From an uncultured Eggerthellaceae bacterium (GTDB lineage: Bacteria > Actinomycetota > Coriobacteriia > Coriobacteriales > Eggerthellaceae), in NCBI GenBank assembly GCA_910580205.1, contig CAJTVP010000023.1:1-29075 (forward strand): DNA of 29,075 bases, written 5' to 3'. The position numbers were made by a program, and so were the translations under genes. Below the pieces are notes generated by a model. That model had not been told where the DNA came from. It saw nothing but the letters and a program-made list of their open reading frames with translations, and made no database searches. This document shows positions 1-7,819 of the stretch, in pieces (the stretch's first letter is position 1; every line of letters starts with the position of its first letter).

Positions 1-77
1 CGAGGTCCGCCAACCCCGCCAGAGAAGGGGTTGACATCTATAGGAGCATCGGGACTCCCCGGTTTTATTCAAAAAGC

Positions 78-1835
78 TTATTCGGAAATGATCTTGAATT
101 CAGAGGCGTTCGTTGAGAGGAGCTCTGTGTACAGCTCGCGATCAAGGTCATCGCGCGGGAGCACGACCGTGCAGACGACCTTGTCCGGACTGGCCGTGCC
201 CTCTTTGAGGCTTTCGCCGTACTCCGTCCTCAACTGCTCCAAGAGCTGTTCGGCATCCTCGATGGAAGCGGCTTGGATCTCAAGCAAGCTGGATTCCAGG
301 ATGCCGTCGTCTCCGAACGTGGCGGTCTCCACCGCCTCATGGGTGCCGCCATCCACTCCGCGCACGACATAGGCATATACGACCTGCCCTGCCGTGCTGG
401 CTGGATCCGTCTTCATGACCTCGTCGCTCTTCGATCCGCTGGTGGCGCTTGGGGTGGCCTGGCCAGAGAGCTGCGTGGTGGCTTGAGAAGCGTTGGGATT
501 GAGCATGGAGAGGTCTATGATGCCGGTGAGCAGGCAGATGGCCACAGCGACGCAGACCGCAGCGATGGCGATCAGGATGCCACCGACGACGTGGGCCATC
601 TTGCTCGAACGCGTTTCGCGCTCAAGCTCTTCGAGCGCCTCTTGCTGCTCAACTGAGGTTTCCTCAAAAGAGGGCGGGATCGGGGCGATGGGCGCAAGCG
701 GCATGCCGGATGCGAGATCCGGAAGCGGTTGCGCAGGTTGCGCGGGCATGTTCGGCTGCGCCGGCCCTTGGCTGGGCTGCTGGGGCATGGGGGCCGGGAA
801 CGGCTGCTGCTGGATGGGCCCTTGGGCTGGTTGGCCTTGGTCCATCGGACGGACCGGCTCCGCCGCCTGCGATCGCGGCTCCGCCATCTCCTGAGGGAAT
901 GCGCCCTGGGAGATGGGAGCTGGCTGCTGCTGGATGGGCTGCGTTTGGACGGCAGGCTGCTGCTCTGCAGGTTGCTCCGGGATTTCAGGCTGCGCTTGCT
1001 CTTGCGCCGAAGACGGCTCCAGTGCTGGAAGCTGCTCCGCCTGAGGCTGCTGGCTGGCTGGCTGCGCTGGGCTTGGCTGCGCGCCCGGTTGCACGGGCAT
1101 GGTCGCTTGCGCCTGCTCGGCTACCTGCCCGAAAGCAGGCTGGCTCTGCATCGCCTGTCCTGCGACAGGCTGCCCTTGAGCCATCTGCGGCATCTGGCCA
1201 ACAGGCCATGCCCCAGGCTGCGGTTGGATGGGCTGCCCTTGCCAGGGAATCGGCTGCCGAGGCTGCTGCGGCATCTGAGGCTGCGGCGCTTGCCCTTGCG
1301 GCACCTGCTGGCCTTGCCCTGATTGGGGCGTTCCGGGAACAGGAGAGACGACGGCTGAGGGACGCTGCGCAGGTTCGAGGACGCCGATCTGAGGCCGCGG
1401 CGAGGAACCAGGACCGAACGGCTGGATGGTGCTGGAAGAGAGCGTGGGGAGCGCAGAGACGCTGGTGTGGGCGACGGGCGCATCAACGGTGCTGATGCCG
1501 GAAGCCTCCACGCCCTCTGCCGCCCGCTCCGCCTGCTCATGGAGCGCCTCAGCCTGGGCCAGCTCTTCTTTCCATTGCCGCGCCCGATCAAGACGCGCGT
1601 CTTCCGCCTTCGGTTGCGCTTCCGCTGAAGGCGGCTCTTCCTTGGGTTGCGATGGCGCGCTGGCGCCGAGATGGGGCAATCCCAACGCGCTCAACAGATC
1701 ATTCTCCGTCGTCGCGTGATCATCCGATGATGGCTTGGCGGGTTTCGCCTCTTGCTTGGCTGGTGATGGAGCGCTGACGCCGACGGCGGCGAACAGCTCA
1801 TCCAATGAGATCTGGTCGTTTTCAGATTCGGCCAT
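78..1835 (-). CDS. Pro/Gln-rich single-pass membrane protein with C-terminal extracytoplasmic domain
   Basis: I do not recognise a named family. The protein (585 aa) has three parts: an acidic N-terminus (about 1-110), a long low-complexity Pro/Gln/Ala tract (about 140-390), and one hydrophobic helix (about 417-440) followed by a linker and a folded-looking C-terminal domain (about 485-585). The positive-inside rule and the helix suggest a cytoplasmic disordered tail and an outside domain. That domain resembles the end of the 2534-4267 product: both have a V-Y-Y start, an E-x-x-TF-x-DDG or TFDDAG turn, an amphipathic helix and a ValThrVal-type strand. The second ATG (1835) is chosen because GAAGGA lies 5 nt upstream; the first ATG (1841) overlaps that site. 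It is the last gene of a minus-strand group. The role is unknown; a cell-envelope sensor or scaffold is speculation. Confidence 0.8.
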   Translation of the reverse strand: MAESENDQISLDELFAAVGVSAPSPAKQEAKPAKPSSDDHATTENDLLSALGLPHLGASAPSQPKEEPPSAEAQPKAEDARLDRARQWKEELAQAEALHEQAERAAEGVEASGISTVDAPVAHTSVSALPTLSSSTIQPFGPGSSPRPQIGVLEPAQRPSAVVSPVPGTPQSGQGQQVPQGQAPQPQMPQQPRQPIPWQGQPIQPQPGAWPVGQMPQMAQGQPVAGQAMQSQPAFGQVAEQAQATMPVQPGAQPSPAQPASQQPQAEQLPALEPSSAQEQAQPEIPEQPAEQQPAVQTQPIQQQPAPISQGAFPQEMAEPRSQAAEPVRPMDQGQPAQGPIQQQPFPAPMPQQPSQGPAQPNMPAQPAQPLPDLASGMPLAPIAPIPPSFEETSVEQQEALEELERETRSSKMAHVVGGILIAIAAVCVAVAICLLTGIIDLSMLNPNASQATTQLSGQATPSATSGSKSDEVMKTDPASTAGQVVYAYVVRGVDGGTHEAVETATFGDDGILESSLLEIQAASIEDAEQLLEQLRTEYGESLKEGTASPDKVVCTVVLPRDDLDRELYTELLSTNASEFKIISE

Positions 1836-1864
1836 AAGCATCCTTCAAAAGAAGCGTCACGCGA

Positions 1865-2446
1865 TCAGGCTTTCAGGATCTGCCCATAGGAGTTTTGGGC
1901 GACGACGGCGCGCGTGCGGCGCGCGAACACGATGGAGCGGACGCCGAGCATGCCGAACAGGAACGCGATCAGGAGCGCGAGGGAAGCGGTCATCAGCTCA
2001 AGGGTGCGATCCGGCGCTTTGACCGGAGCCGCCGTCATGGAATCGATGACGCTAGCGCGTTCGACCTGAGCAGCGGAGACCGCTTGCACGCGCTTCTTCG
2101 CCGCCAAGACCGCGTCCTCATCAGAAGCGATGCCGGGGCCAGTGGTCTCGGAAACAGAGGCGTCCATCTTGGAAGCCGCGCGGACCGCGCCTCCCTCAGA
2201 AGCGGTTTCGGCCGCAAGCTCTGCTTGCTCGTCCGAGAGAGCGGCGTCATTGATGGGAGAAGCGAAATACGTGCCGGAATGCTGGGGCTGCAACCCCTCA
2301 TCCCAAATGCTCGCAGCGAAGCAGGGAACGGCATAGCACAAGAGCAGCACGGAGATCAGAAGAGAGGCGATGCCCTTGAAACGCCCGCATTGGGGCGCGT
2401 GGCGAGGCGCTCTTCTCCGTGTGGCCGTTGCTCTCGTTCTCTGCAA
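1865..2446 (-). CDS. Hypothetical secreted/membrane protein with signal peptide and C-terminal TM helix
   Basis: No family is recognised. The N-terminus is Arg-rich and followed by a hydrophobic core (LLISVLLLCYAVPCFA) that reads as a Sec signal peptide. The middle is about 90 residues of Ala/Glu-rich sequence. A second hydrophobic helix near the C-terminus (ELMTASLALLIAFLFGML) is followed by basic residues, giving an outside loop anchored by a C-terminal helix. Start choice: the ATG at 2464 lacks a ribosome site, whereas AAGGAG ends 5 nt before an in-frame TTG at 2446, so TTG is preferred; the ATG would add six residues. It sits between two paralogous tail-plus-TM proteins, 29 bp upstream of the second. 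That suggests all three belong to one envelope function, but this is inference from position only. Confidence 0.7.
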   Translation of the reverse strand: MQRTRATATRRRAPRHAPQCGRFKGIASLLISVLLLCYAVPCFAASIWDEGLQPQHSGTYFASPINDAALSDEQAELAAETASEGGAVRAASKMDASVSETTGPGIASDEDAVLAAKKRVQAVSAAQVERASVIDSMTAAPVKAPDRTLELMTASLALLIAFLFGMLGVRSIVFARRTRAVVAQNSYGQILKA

Positions 2447-2533
2447 ATCATTCTCCTTGATCATTGATGGCGCGGATGAGAATGTGTTTTTTGTATGATA
2501 TCAGACATCTTGCCCTCTTGCAGCGCAGATGCG

Positions 2534-4267
2534 CTACTTCTTGAGGATGACGAGATCATCCACGCTGAATCTGAGGGCGTTCTCGTAATCCTCCCGATCG
2601 AGGCCCAAGGCGCTGTTGTCCACGGTGACCGTGGCGTTGGCTCCATTGAGCGCATCCAGGGTGAACTTGGACCCCAGATCGCGCGCCAGATTGTCCGTGA
2701 AATCCTTCGCCGCCCGCTCATTGGGGAATTGCATCATCATGGTGGTGAACGTGCAGTGCCCCGCATCGTCGAACGTGGTGGACTCCTCGACTGAGTATTC
2801 GATGCCCGCCGGGGTCTTGGCCGTGTAGCGGTACGTCACCGCGCCCGCGCCCGAAGCGACGGGTTCATCCGCACCGGAGATGCTCTCTTGGGTGGGACCG
2901 GAGCTGTTCGAGGAAGCAGAGGAGCCGTTCGCCGCGTTTCCGTTGATGTCCTTCGTGGTGATGCTGATCTCCGGGATGGTGATGGATCCCCGGCTGCTCA
3001 TGAAAGCCATGAAGGCGACGAGCGCGACGATGATGGCCACCAGGACGACGATGATGGCCGTGCGACCCTTCTTGTGGCTCTTGTCCGCGTCTTTCATGCC
3101 TTCGGCGATGGAGATGGGCGGCTCATCGAACATGGTGCTCTCTTCGATGGCGGAGGCGTCAAGAAGCGGCTCTGGGGCCGGGGCGGACGGCGCGGCGGCG
3201 GTTGAGAGCGACGCGCTGTTGCGAGCGGGAGCGGGCGCGGGCGCGAAGGGTGACGACACCGCCGGGATGCGAGCGGCCAGAGCCGGAGAAGGCGCCGTGG
3301 GCTTGAGCGGGCCGGATGCCGCATTCTGCCGTGGAAGGGGGCCGGATGCCGCAGACGCCATCCCCTGCTGGCGGATGGGAGCGCTGGAGGCGAATGGGGC
3401 GTTCGGACGCAAAGGGCGCCTTTGGGCCTGGGCGTTGTTCCAGTTGAACCGCGGCTTGTCCACCGGCGAAGGGGTTCGAGAGAGCTTGAATGAGGCAGGG
3501 TGCGGTGAAGTGGCGCGCGAGCCCGAACCGTAGGGGATGGGCTGGGAGGTGGCCTCTCGGATGAGCTTCTCGAAACGAGGGTTCACCGGTTGGATGCGAG
3601 AGCCCTCCCCTTGCGAAGACGCGCGCGGCGGCAGATCCTGGGAATGAACGTTGCGGGGTGGGAGATCACGGGAATGGGCGTTCCAAAGCGGCAGGTCCTG
3701 GGAATGAGAGCGGCGAGAGGGCGCGGAAGAGCGCTGGAAAGGGATCGCCTGGGTGCGCCCGTCCGGTGGCATCTGGCCCTCATCAAGGCGGATGGTCTTC
3801 GCATCATCCTCGATGCTGGGATCATCCTCCAAAGCGCTCTCATTCGCCTCGTTCTCAGGGAACTCGAAGATCAAGCCTGAAGGGATCTTCGGGAAGTTGG
3901 AGACGAACTGAGCGAGGCTTTCCGCCTGTCCTTGATCGTCCGCATCCTGAGGCGCGTCGTCCTCATCATGCTCCAGCACGATGCGAAGGGATGGGCCGAC
4001 GGGATCCTGGACGCTCTGGGCGCGTTCCGGCGCAGCTGGCTGATTGCGCGGATTGCGCTGCGCAGGGCGCTCAACGCTGCCACCCCGCGGCACGCGCATC
4101 TTCTTCTGGCGCGGAAGGGGAATGGAAGTGGAGGTCTGCGATGCTGGCTGGACCTCTGAGGGTATGCGCACGAAGGCGTTCGGCGACAATGGTTCAGAAG
4201 CCTTCAGCTTGATGCCACCGCTGGCCTGGGCGGGTATGTTCGTATCGTATGTGCTGGTTTTCTGCAT
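2534..4267 (-). CDS. Disordered-tail single-pass membrane protein, paralogue of the 78-1835 product
   Basis: The protein (577 aa) has a Ser/Pro/Arg-rich, probably disordered N-terminal region (about 1-395), one TM helix (about 403-423), a Ser/Asn linker and a C-terminal domain (about 477-577) related to that of the 78-1835 product. Near residues 190-220 there is a three-fold 10-residue repeat built on H-S-(Q/R)-D-L-P-P. The C-terminal domain vaguely recalls small lipoprotein domains such as DUF1307 (YehR), which I could not test. A TTG-initiated frame at 4285 is possible, but those codons overlap a TATAAT box. The ATG at 4267 lies 9 nt after the box, implying a leaderless or nearly leaderless mRNA. 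The function is unknown. Confidence 0.8.
   Translation of the reverse strand: MQKTSTYDTNIPAQASGGIKLKASEPLSPNAFVRIPSEVQPASQTSTSIPLPRQKKMRVPRGGSVERPAQRNPRNQPAAPERAQSVQDPVGPSLRIVLEHDEDDAPQDADDQGQAESLAQFVSNFPKIPSGLIFEFPENEANESALEDDPSIEDDAKTIRLDEGQMPPDGRTQAIPFQRSSAPSRRSHSQDLPLWNAHSRDLPPRNVHSQDLPPRASSQGEGSRIQPVNPRFEKLIREATSQPIPYGSGSRATSPHPASFKLSRTPSPVDKPRFNWNNAQAQRRPLRPNAPFASSAPIRQQGMASAASGPLPRQNAASGPLKPTAPSPALAARIPAVSSPFAPAPAPARNSASLSTAAAPSAPAPEPLLDASAIEESTMFDEPPISIAEGMKDADKSHKKGRTAIIVVLVAIIVALVAFMAFMSSRGSITIPEISITTKDINGNAANGSSASSNSSGPTQESISGADEPVASGAGAVTYRYTAKTPAGIEYSVEESTTFDDAGHCTFTTMMMQFPNERAAKDFTDNLARDLGSKFTLDALNGANATVTVDNSALGLDREDYENALRFSVDDLVILKK
3619..3708 (-). repeat. In-gene tandem repeat, three units of 30 bp
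   Basis: Three successive copies of a 30-bp unit, best aligned on the shared GGGAATG at 3640, 3670 and 3700 (plus-strand reading), encode the imperfect decapeptide repeat HS(Q/R)DLP(P/L)(R/W)N(A/V). The unit length is a multiple of three, so copy-number change would keep the frame. It lies in the disordered tail of the host protein. Confidence 0.7.
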
Positions 4268-4276
4268 TTGGAAGAC

Positions 4277-4305
4277 ATTATACAAGCCGCGAACACGCGT
4301 TCTAA
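4277..4305 (-). promoter_or_regulatory. Sigma-70-type promoter giving a near-leaderless transcript
   Basis: On the minus strand a perfect TATAAT (4282-4277) is preceded, after a 17-bp spacer, by TTAGAA (4305-4300; four of six matches to TTGACA). The ATG of the downstream gene begins 10 nt after the last base of the -10 box. A start site at the usual distance therefore leaves 0-3 nt of leader and no room for a Shine-Dalgarno site. Confidence 0.6.
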
Positions 4306-4630
4306 GGAAATCACAGAAACAACGTCTTGGGTTCAGGTTGCTTTCAGGAAGAGGGAAATGCCTGCGATCATGTTCTCATCGAGCAGGTTCGATGGAGTGT
4401 AAATGATGACTTACGCTGCATCTTTGCATATTAATTCTAATGCTAACAGTTATCTATTACTAGTCTACATATATTTTTTGAGGCCGCTACACTGGGAGAT
4501 GAAGCGGACCGATCTTGACATCAACCGACGAGGATCGGTGGCTGAGGCAGCAGGATCGGGCCGCTCTCCTCTTTTCGCCCGAACGCGCCCCCCTGCCCAC
4601 GGGCTCCGTGCTCCCAACCGGCCTTCGCCC
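4306..4630. other. Intergenic region with an AT-rich block
   Basis: No convincing gene is seen in this spacer between two minus-strand genes. Positions about 4395-4485 are strikingly AT-rich against the surrounding GC-rich DNA. A plus-strand frame opens at 4403 but runs antisense through the glycosyltransferase and has no ribosome site. Small inverted repeats near 4522-4542 (around CAACCGA and TCGGTGG) could help end the glycosyltransferase transcript, but there is no U-tract. Confidence 0.4.
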
Positions 4631-5638
4631 TCACGCCCGCGCGTTGAAATACGCCTCGTAAACGGAGATCTCCCACTGCTTGCGGTTGTTCTTCGCCACC
4701 GTATCCAGCACGAGGCCCACCGTCAAGGAAAGCGCGCCGCAGAGCACCAGCGCCACCGCCAAAAGCGCCGTGGGGAAGCGCTCCACCAAATGCGTGACGG
4801 AGAACTCCACGATGACCGGGATGCCGAAGATGAGCCCCACCACCACGAACAGGACCGCCAGCCAGCCGAAGAACGCCATGGGGCGGTAGTCCTTGAACAG
4901 CGACGCGATGGCCATGAGCACGAGCGCGCCGTCTTGGAACGTGGAGAGCTTCGATTCGCTGCCCTCAGGTCGGTCGCGGTATTCGATGGGCACGTCCGTG
5001 ATGCGCCAGCGCTTGTCCACCGCGTGAATGGACAGCTCCGTTTCGATCTGAAAGCCGGAAGAGAGCACGGGCATGGTCTTCACGAACATCCGCGTGAAAG
5101 CGCGGTATCCCGTCATCACATCTTCGAAAGCGTAGCCATAGATCACCTTGATGAGCCAACGCACCAGGTTGTTGCCGAAACCATGGAACGCGCGGTCGTT
5201 CTCTTCACCGTAGGTGCCGTTGGACAGGCGGTCGCCCACCGTCATGTCCGCAAGATCCTCCGCCAAAGGCCGGATCAGATCAGCAGCGGCTTGAGCGGGA
5301 TAGGTGTCGTCCCCATCCACCATCACATAATAATCAGCGTCGATCTCACGGAACATCTGGCGCACGACGTTGCCCTTGCCCTGGCGCGTCTCCGTGCGCA
5401 CGCACGCCCCATGTTCGCGGGCGATCTGCGCCGTGCCATCCGTGGAGTTGTTGTCGTACACGTAGATGGCCGCCTCCGGCAGCTCGCAGGCGAAATCATC
5501 CACCACCTTGCCGATGGTCAAAGCCTCGTTGTAGCACGGGATGAGCACGGCCACGCCGGCCCCACGGCAAGCCGCATCCACGTTCTCAGCCGTGGTCTTC
5601 GTGCAAAGCGTCACCTTCTCAGGCATCGGATACCCCAT
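4631..5638 (-). CDS. Family 2 glycosyltransferase, polyprenyl-phosphate sugar transferase type (DPM1/GtrB-like)
   Basis: The 335-aa protein has a GT-A fold at the N-terminus with the nucleotide-sugar segment AVLIPCYNEA, the NNSTDGTA turn, and a metal-binding DGDDTYP (DxD). The acceptor region VMTGYRAF...SGFQIETEL and the PIEYRDRPEGSESKL motif are typical of dolichyl/undecaprenyl-phosphate glycosyltransferases. Two C-terminal TM helices (AFFGWLAVLFVVVGLIFGI and TALLAVALVLCGALSL) anchor it, as in GtrB-like enzymes. It probably moves a sugar from a nucleotide donor to a lipid-phosphate carrier on the inner membrane face, for glycans flipped outside; the actual sugar cannot be told. It is divergent from the glycolipid synthase gene with about 70 bp between them. 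The ATG at 5638 has only a weak purine-rich site; the ATG at 5626, preceded by GGGG, is an alternative. Confidence 0.9.
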   Translation of the reverse strand: MGYPMPEKVTLCTKTTAENVDAACRGAGVAVLIPCYNEALTIGKVVDDFACELPEAAIYVYDNNSTDGTAQIAREHGACVRTETRQGKGNVVRQMFREIDADYYVMVDGDDTYPAQAAADLIRPLAEDLADMTVGDRLSNGTYGEENDRAFHGFGNNLVRWLIKVIYGYAFEDVMTGYRAFTRMFVKTMPVLSSGFQIETELSIHAVDKRWRITDVPIEYRDRPEGSESKLSTFQDGALVLMAIASLFKDYRPMAFFGWLAVLFVVVGLIFGIPVIVEFSVTHLVERFPTALLAVALVLCGALSLTVGLVLDTVAKNNRKQWEISVYEAYFNARA

Positions 5639-5710
5639 CTTTTCGCCAGGCCGCGCGGGCCCGTGGTCGTCTACAGGCCCATTCTAATCAAATAGGCTAT
5701 GATTGCCCTC
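5639..5710. promoter_or_regulatory. Divergent promoter region between two glycosyltransferase genes
   Basis: The minus strand carries TAGAAT (5686-5681), placed to serve the GT2 gene with a leader of about 36 nt. The plus strand carries TATGAT (5698-5703), seven bases before an ATG at 5711, which would give a leaderless mRNA. Neither has a strong -35 box. The two -10 boxes are only 11 bp apart, so the promoters must overlap and could interfere with each other. Confidence 0.4.
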
Positions 5711-7096
5711 ATGAAATCTGATCCCACAGATAACGCGCAGAAAGATGCCTTGGAACGCGCGGATGAAGAGATCCAGGAAGAAGGCAGCGCCCTCTGCGCG
5801 GACGAAGACGGGATGGAAGCCGCGGTCGAAGAGGCTGCGATCGAAGAAGATGGCGCCTCCCGTCCGCTCAAGATCCTCATCGTCCACGCTTCCGTGGGCT
5901 CCGGCCATCGCTCCGCCGCCTTCGCCATCGCGGACGCCTTCAAGATCATGGACGAGAACGGCGGCGATGACGGGCGCGCCATCGAGACCGAAGTCTTGGA
6001 CATCCTGCAATTCGGCCGCATCATCTTCGATGGGGACAGCACCGCCTCCATGTTCACCGGCGTGACTCGCCCTTTCTACGATCTTACCTGGCGCTACACC
6101 TTCACGGGGCGCTTTCTATGGGGCGGCGGCACCATTTGGGCGCGCCTGAACTTCCCCCGATTCGTGGAGTTCGTGAGCCAAGAGAAGCCCGACGCCATCA
6201 TCTGCACGCACATCACCGCGGCGAACGTGGCGGTGAGCGCGCGGATGATCCTGCACGCCGCGTTCCCCATCATCTGCGTGCCCACGGACTATGAGGTGGA
6301 GGGATTCTGGCCGCATCTGAGCACGGATCTGTTCTGCGTGGCGAATGAGCACATGGCTGAAACGCTGCGCCCGCGCCGCGTGCCGGACAAGCGCATCTGC
6401 GTGACGGGCATCCCCGCTGCTCCTGATTTCGCTCGCGAATACGATCGGGAAGCCACTCGCGCCGAATACGGGCTTCCCCAGGACAAGCAGGTGGTCCTCT
6501 TCCAAGCGGGCGCCACGCTGCCCCGCCCCTACGTGCATTTCCGCCAGTCCACCGATGAGCTCCTGCCCTACCTGCACCGCTTCTCGCACATGCATTTCGT
6601 CATCGTGGCGGGCAAGGACAAGGACTACGCGGAGCGCGTCAAACGTCTGGCGGCGGATTATGGGCTGAGCAACGTGACGGCGCTGGGATACGTGAACGGC
6701 ATGGCCGCGCTCATGAGCGCCTCCGACCTGATCGTCTGCAAATCCGGCGGCCTCACCACCACCGAATGCCTCTGCGTGGGCGTGCCCATGATCCTGCTCG
6801 GTCGCGCCTACGGCCAGGAGAAGGCGAACGTGGACATGCTCACCTCCACCGGCGCGGCGTTCCATGTGACCACCAGCCGAGAGTTGTACGACCTGCTCTC
6901 CAAGATCGAAGCGCACCCGCAGATGACCCGCAGCATCTCCTACAACGCCGGGCTCATCCGCCGTCCGGACGCCGCCATGAAGATCGCTCAGGCGACTCTG
7001 GCCGTCATCCATGGCGAACCGGAGCAGGACGCGCAGCTTCTTCGCAAGCGCTTCGCCCGATTCTACTGGGGCAAGAAGCCCGCCCACATCCGCTGA
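5711..7096 (+). CDS. MGDG-synthase-like diacylglycerol glycosyltransferase (GT28 superfamily)
   Basis: The 461-aa protein begins with an acidic tail of about 50 residues that is unusual for the family. The MGDG synthase N-terminal domain follows, with ILIVHASVGSGHRSAA (about 55-70), in which the GxGH motif contacts acceptor and membrane. The C-terminal GT-B half has VTALGYVNGMAALMSASDLIVCKSGGLTTTE and VGVPMILL, the UDP-sugar-binding block shared with UgtP and MurG. The likely reaction is transfer of glucose or galactose from UDP-sugar to diacylglycerol at the cytoplasmic face, giving membrane glycolipids or lipoteichoic-type anchors. The ATG at 5711 is preferred because a TATGAT box overlaps the alternative ATG at 5699; neither has a clear ribosome site. 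It shares a promoter region with the divergent GT2. Confidence 0.85.
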   Translation: MKSDPTDNAQKDALERADEEIQEEGSALCADEDGMEAAVEEAAIEEDGASRPLKILIVHASVGSGHRSAAFAIADAFKIMDENGGDDGRAIETEVLDILQFGRIIFDGDSTASMFTGVTRPFYDLTWRYTFTGRFLWGGGTIWARLNFPRFVEFVSQEKPDAIICTHITAANVAVSARMILHAAFPIICVPTDYEVEGFWPHLSTDLFCVANEHMAETLRPRRVPDKRICVTGIPAAPDFAREYDREATRAEYGLPQDKQVVLFQAGATLPRPYVHFRQSTDELLPYLHRFSHMHFVIVAGKDKDYAERVKRLAADYGLSNVTALGYVNGMAALMSASDLIVCKSGGLTTTECLCVGVPMILLGRAYGQEKANVDMLTSTGAAFHVTTSRELYDLLSKIEAHPQMTRSISYNAGLIRRPDAAMKIAQATLAVIHGEPEQDAQLLRKRFARFYWGKKPAHIR

Positions 7097-7149
7097 CGCC
7101 CGCCCCATCTGAACGCAGGCTCAAGCCAGAAGCCGCAGCTGTGCGCGAA

Positions 7150-7178
7150 AAAGGCCGGAACATGATGCTCCGGCCTTT
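7150..7178 (-). terminator. Bidirectional intrinsic terminator after rplT and the glycolipid synthase
   Basis: The arms AAAGGCCGGA (7150-7159) and TCCGGCCTTT (7169-7178) form a perfect 10-bp stem with a 9-nt loop. On the minus strand the stem runs into TTTTT, so it terminates the infC-rpmI-rplT operon. On the plus strand the arm ends in TTT, giving weaker termination of the convergent glycosyltransferase gene. Confidence 0.85.
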
Positions 7179-7223
7179 CAAGAAGAGGACGGTTTCACCC
7201 ATCCCCTTCGCGATGATGATCTC

Positions 7224-7577
7224 TTACAGCGCTGCTTTCGCGACCTCCACGATGGCGCCGAACGCCTCAGGGTCAGCCACGGCCATGTCAGCCAGCACCT
7301 TGCGGTCAAGCTCCACGCCGGCCTTCTTGAGGCCGTTCATGAACACGGAATAGGACATGCCGTGCATGCGGGTGGCAGCGTTGATGCGGGTGATCCAGAG
7401 CCTGCGCATATCGCGCTTCTTGTTGCGACGGTCGCGGTACTGGTATTGCATGGAATGCTGGACTTGCTCTTTCGCCTTCGTGTAATGACGCGAGCGGGCA
7501 CCATAATAACCACGGGCTGCCTTCAATACCTTGCGGCGCTTCTTGCGGGCGCTGACGGAACGCTTCACACGTGCCAT
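7224..7577 (-). CDS. rplT: 50S ribosomal protein L20
   Basis: The 117-aa product matches bacterial L20 along its whole length: a basic N-terminus (MARVKRSVSARKKRRKVLKAARGYYGARS) that threads into 23S rRNA and a globular C-terminal half ending at ...DPEAFGAIVEVAKAAL. The motif YRDRRNKKRDMRRLWITRINAA is diagnostic. L20 is needed early in large-subunit assembly and in many bacteria represses its own operon by binding the leader or an inter-gene RNA. It is the last gene of infC-rpmI-rplT and is followed by an intrinsic terminator. The length is normal. Confidence 0.98.
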   Translation of the reverse strand: MARVKRSVSARKKRRKVLKAARGYYGARSRHYTKAKEQVQHSMQYQYRDRRNKKRDMRRLWITRINAATRMHGMSYSVFMNGLKKAGVELDRKVLADMAVADPEAFGAIVEVAKAAL

Positions 7578-7621
7578 GATCTATCTCCTCACTTCGTTTC
7601 TTGACTATCCTTGCGGGTCGC

Positions 7622-7819
7622 CTATCGAAGGCCCAAGTTGCGAGAGACGACCTTCTCGTCAGCCTTCGCGACCTCGGTCTCATGGCGGAAATTGCGGATG
7701 CGCTTGGGGCTCTTCTTGGATTTGATGTGGCTCTTGAACGCCTTGGCGCGCATGATCTTGCCCGATCCGGTCACACGGAAACGCTTCGCCGTGCCGCGGT
7801 GCGTCTTCATCTTAGGCAT
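7622..7819 (-). CDS. rpmI: 50S ribosomal protein L35
   Basis: The 65-aa basic protein begins MPKMKTHRGTAKRFRVTGSGKI, the L35 signature, and ends in a normal basic tail. It is a large-subunit protein contacting 23S rRNA. Its ATG lies inside the final codons of infC (8-bp overlap), so translation is likely coupled to IF3 synthesis. rplT follows after a 44-bp gap. Confidence 0.97.
   Translation of the reverse strand: MPKMKTHRGTAKRFRVTGSGKIMRAKAFKSHIKSKKSPKRIRNFRHETEVAKADEKVVSRNLGLR

Noticed and set aside
4403..5695. 430-codon plus-strand frame starting in the AT-rich spacer
   Set aside because: It runs antisense through the GT2 gene, has His/Arg-rich composition and no start signal.
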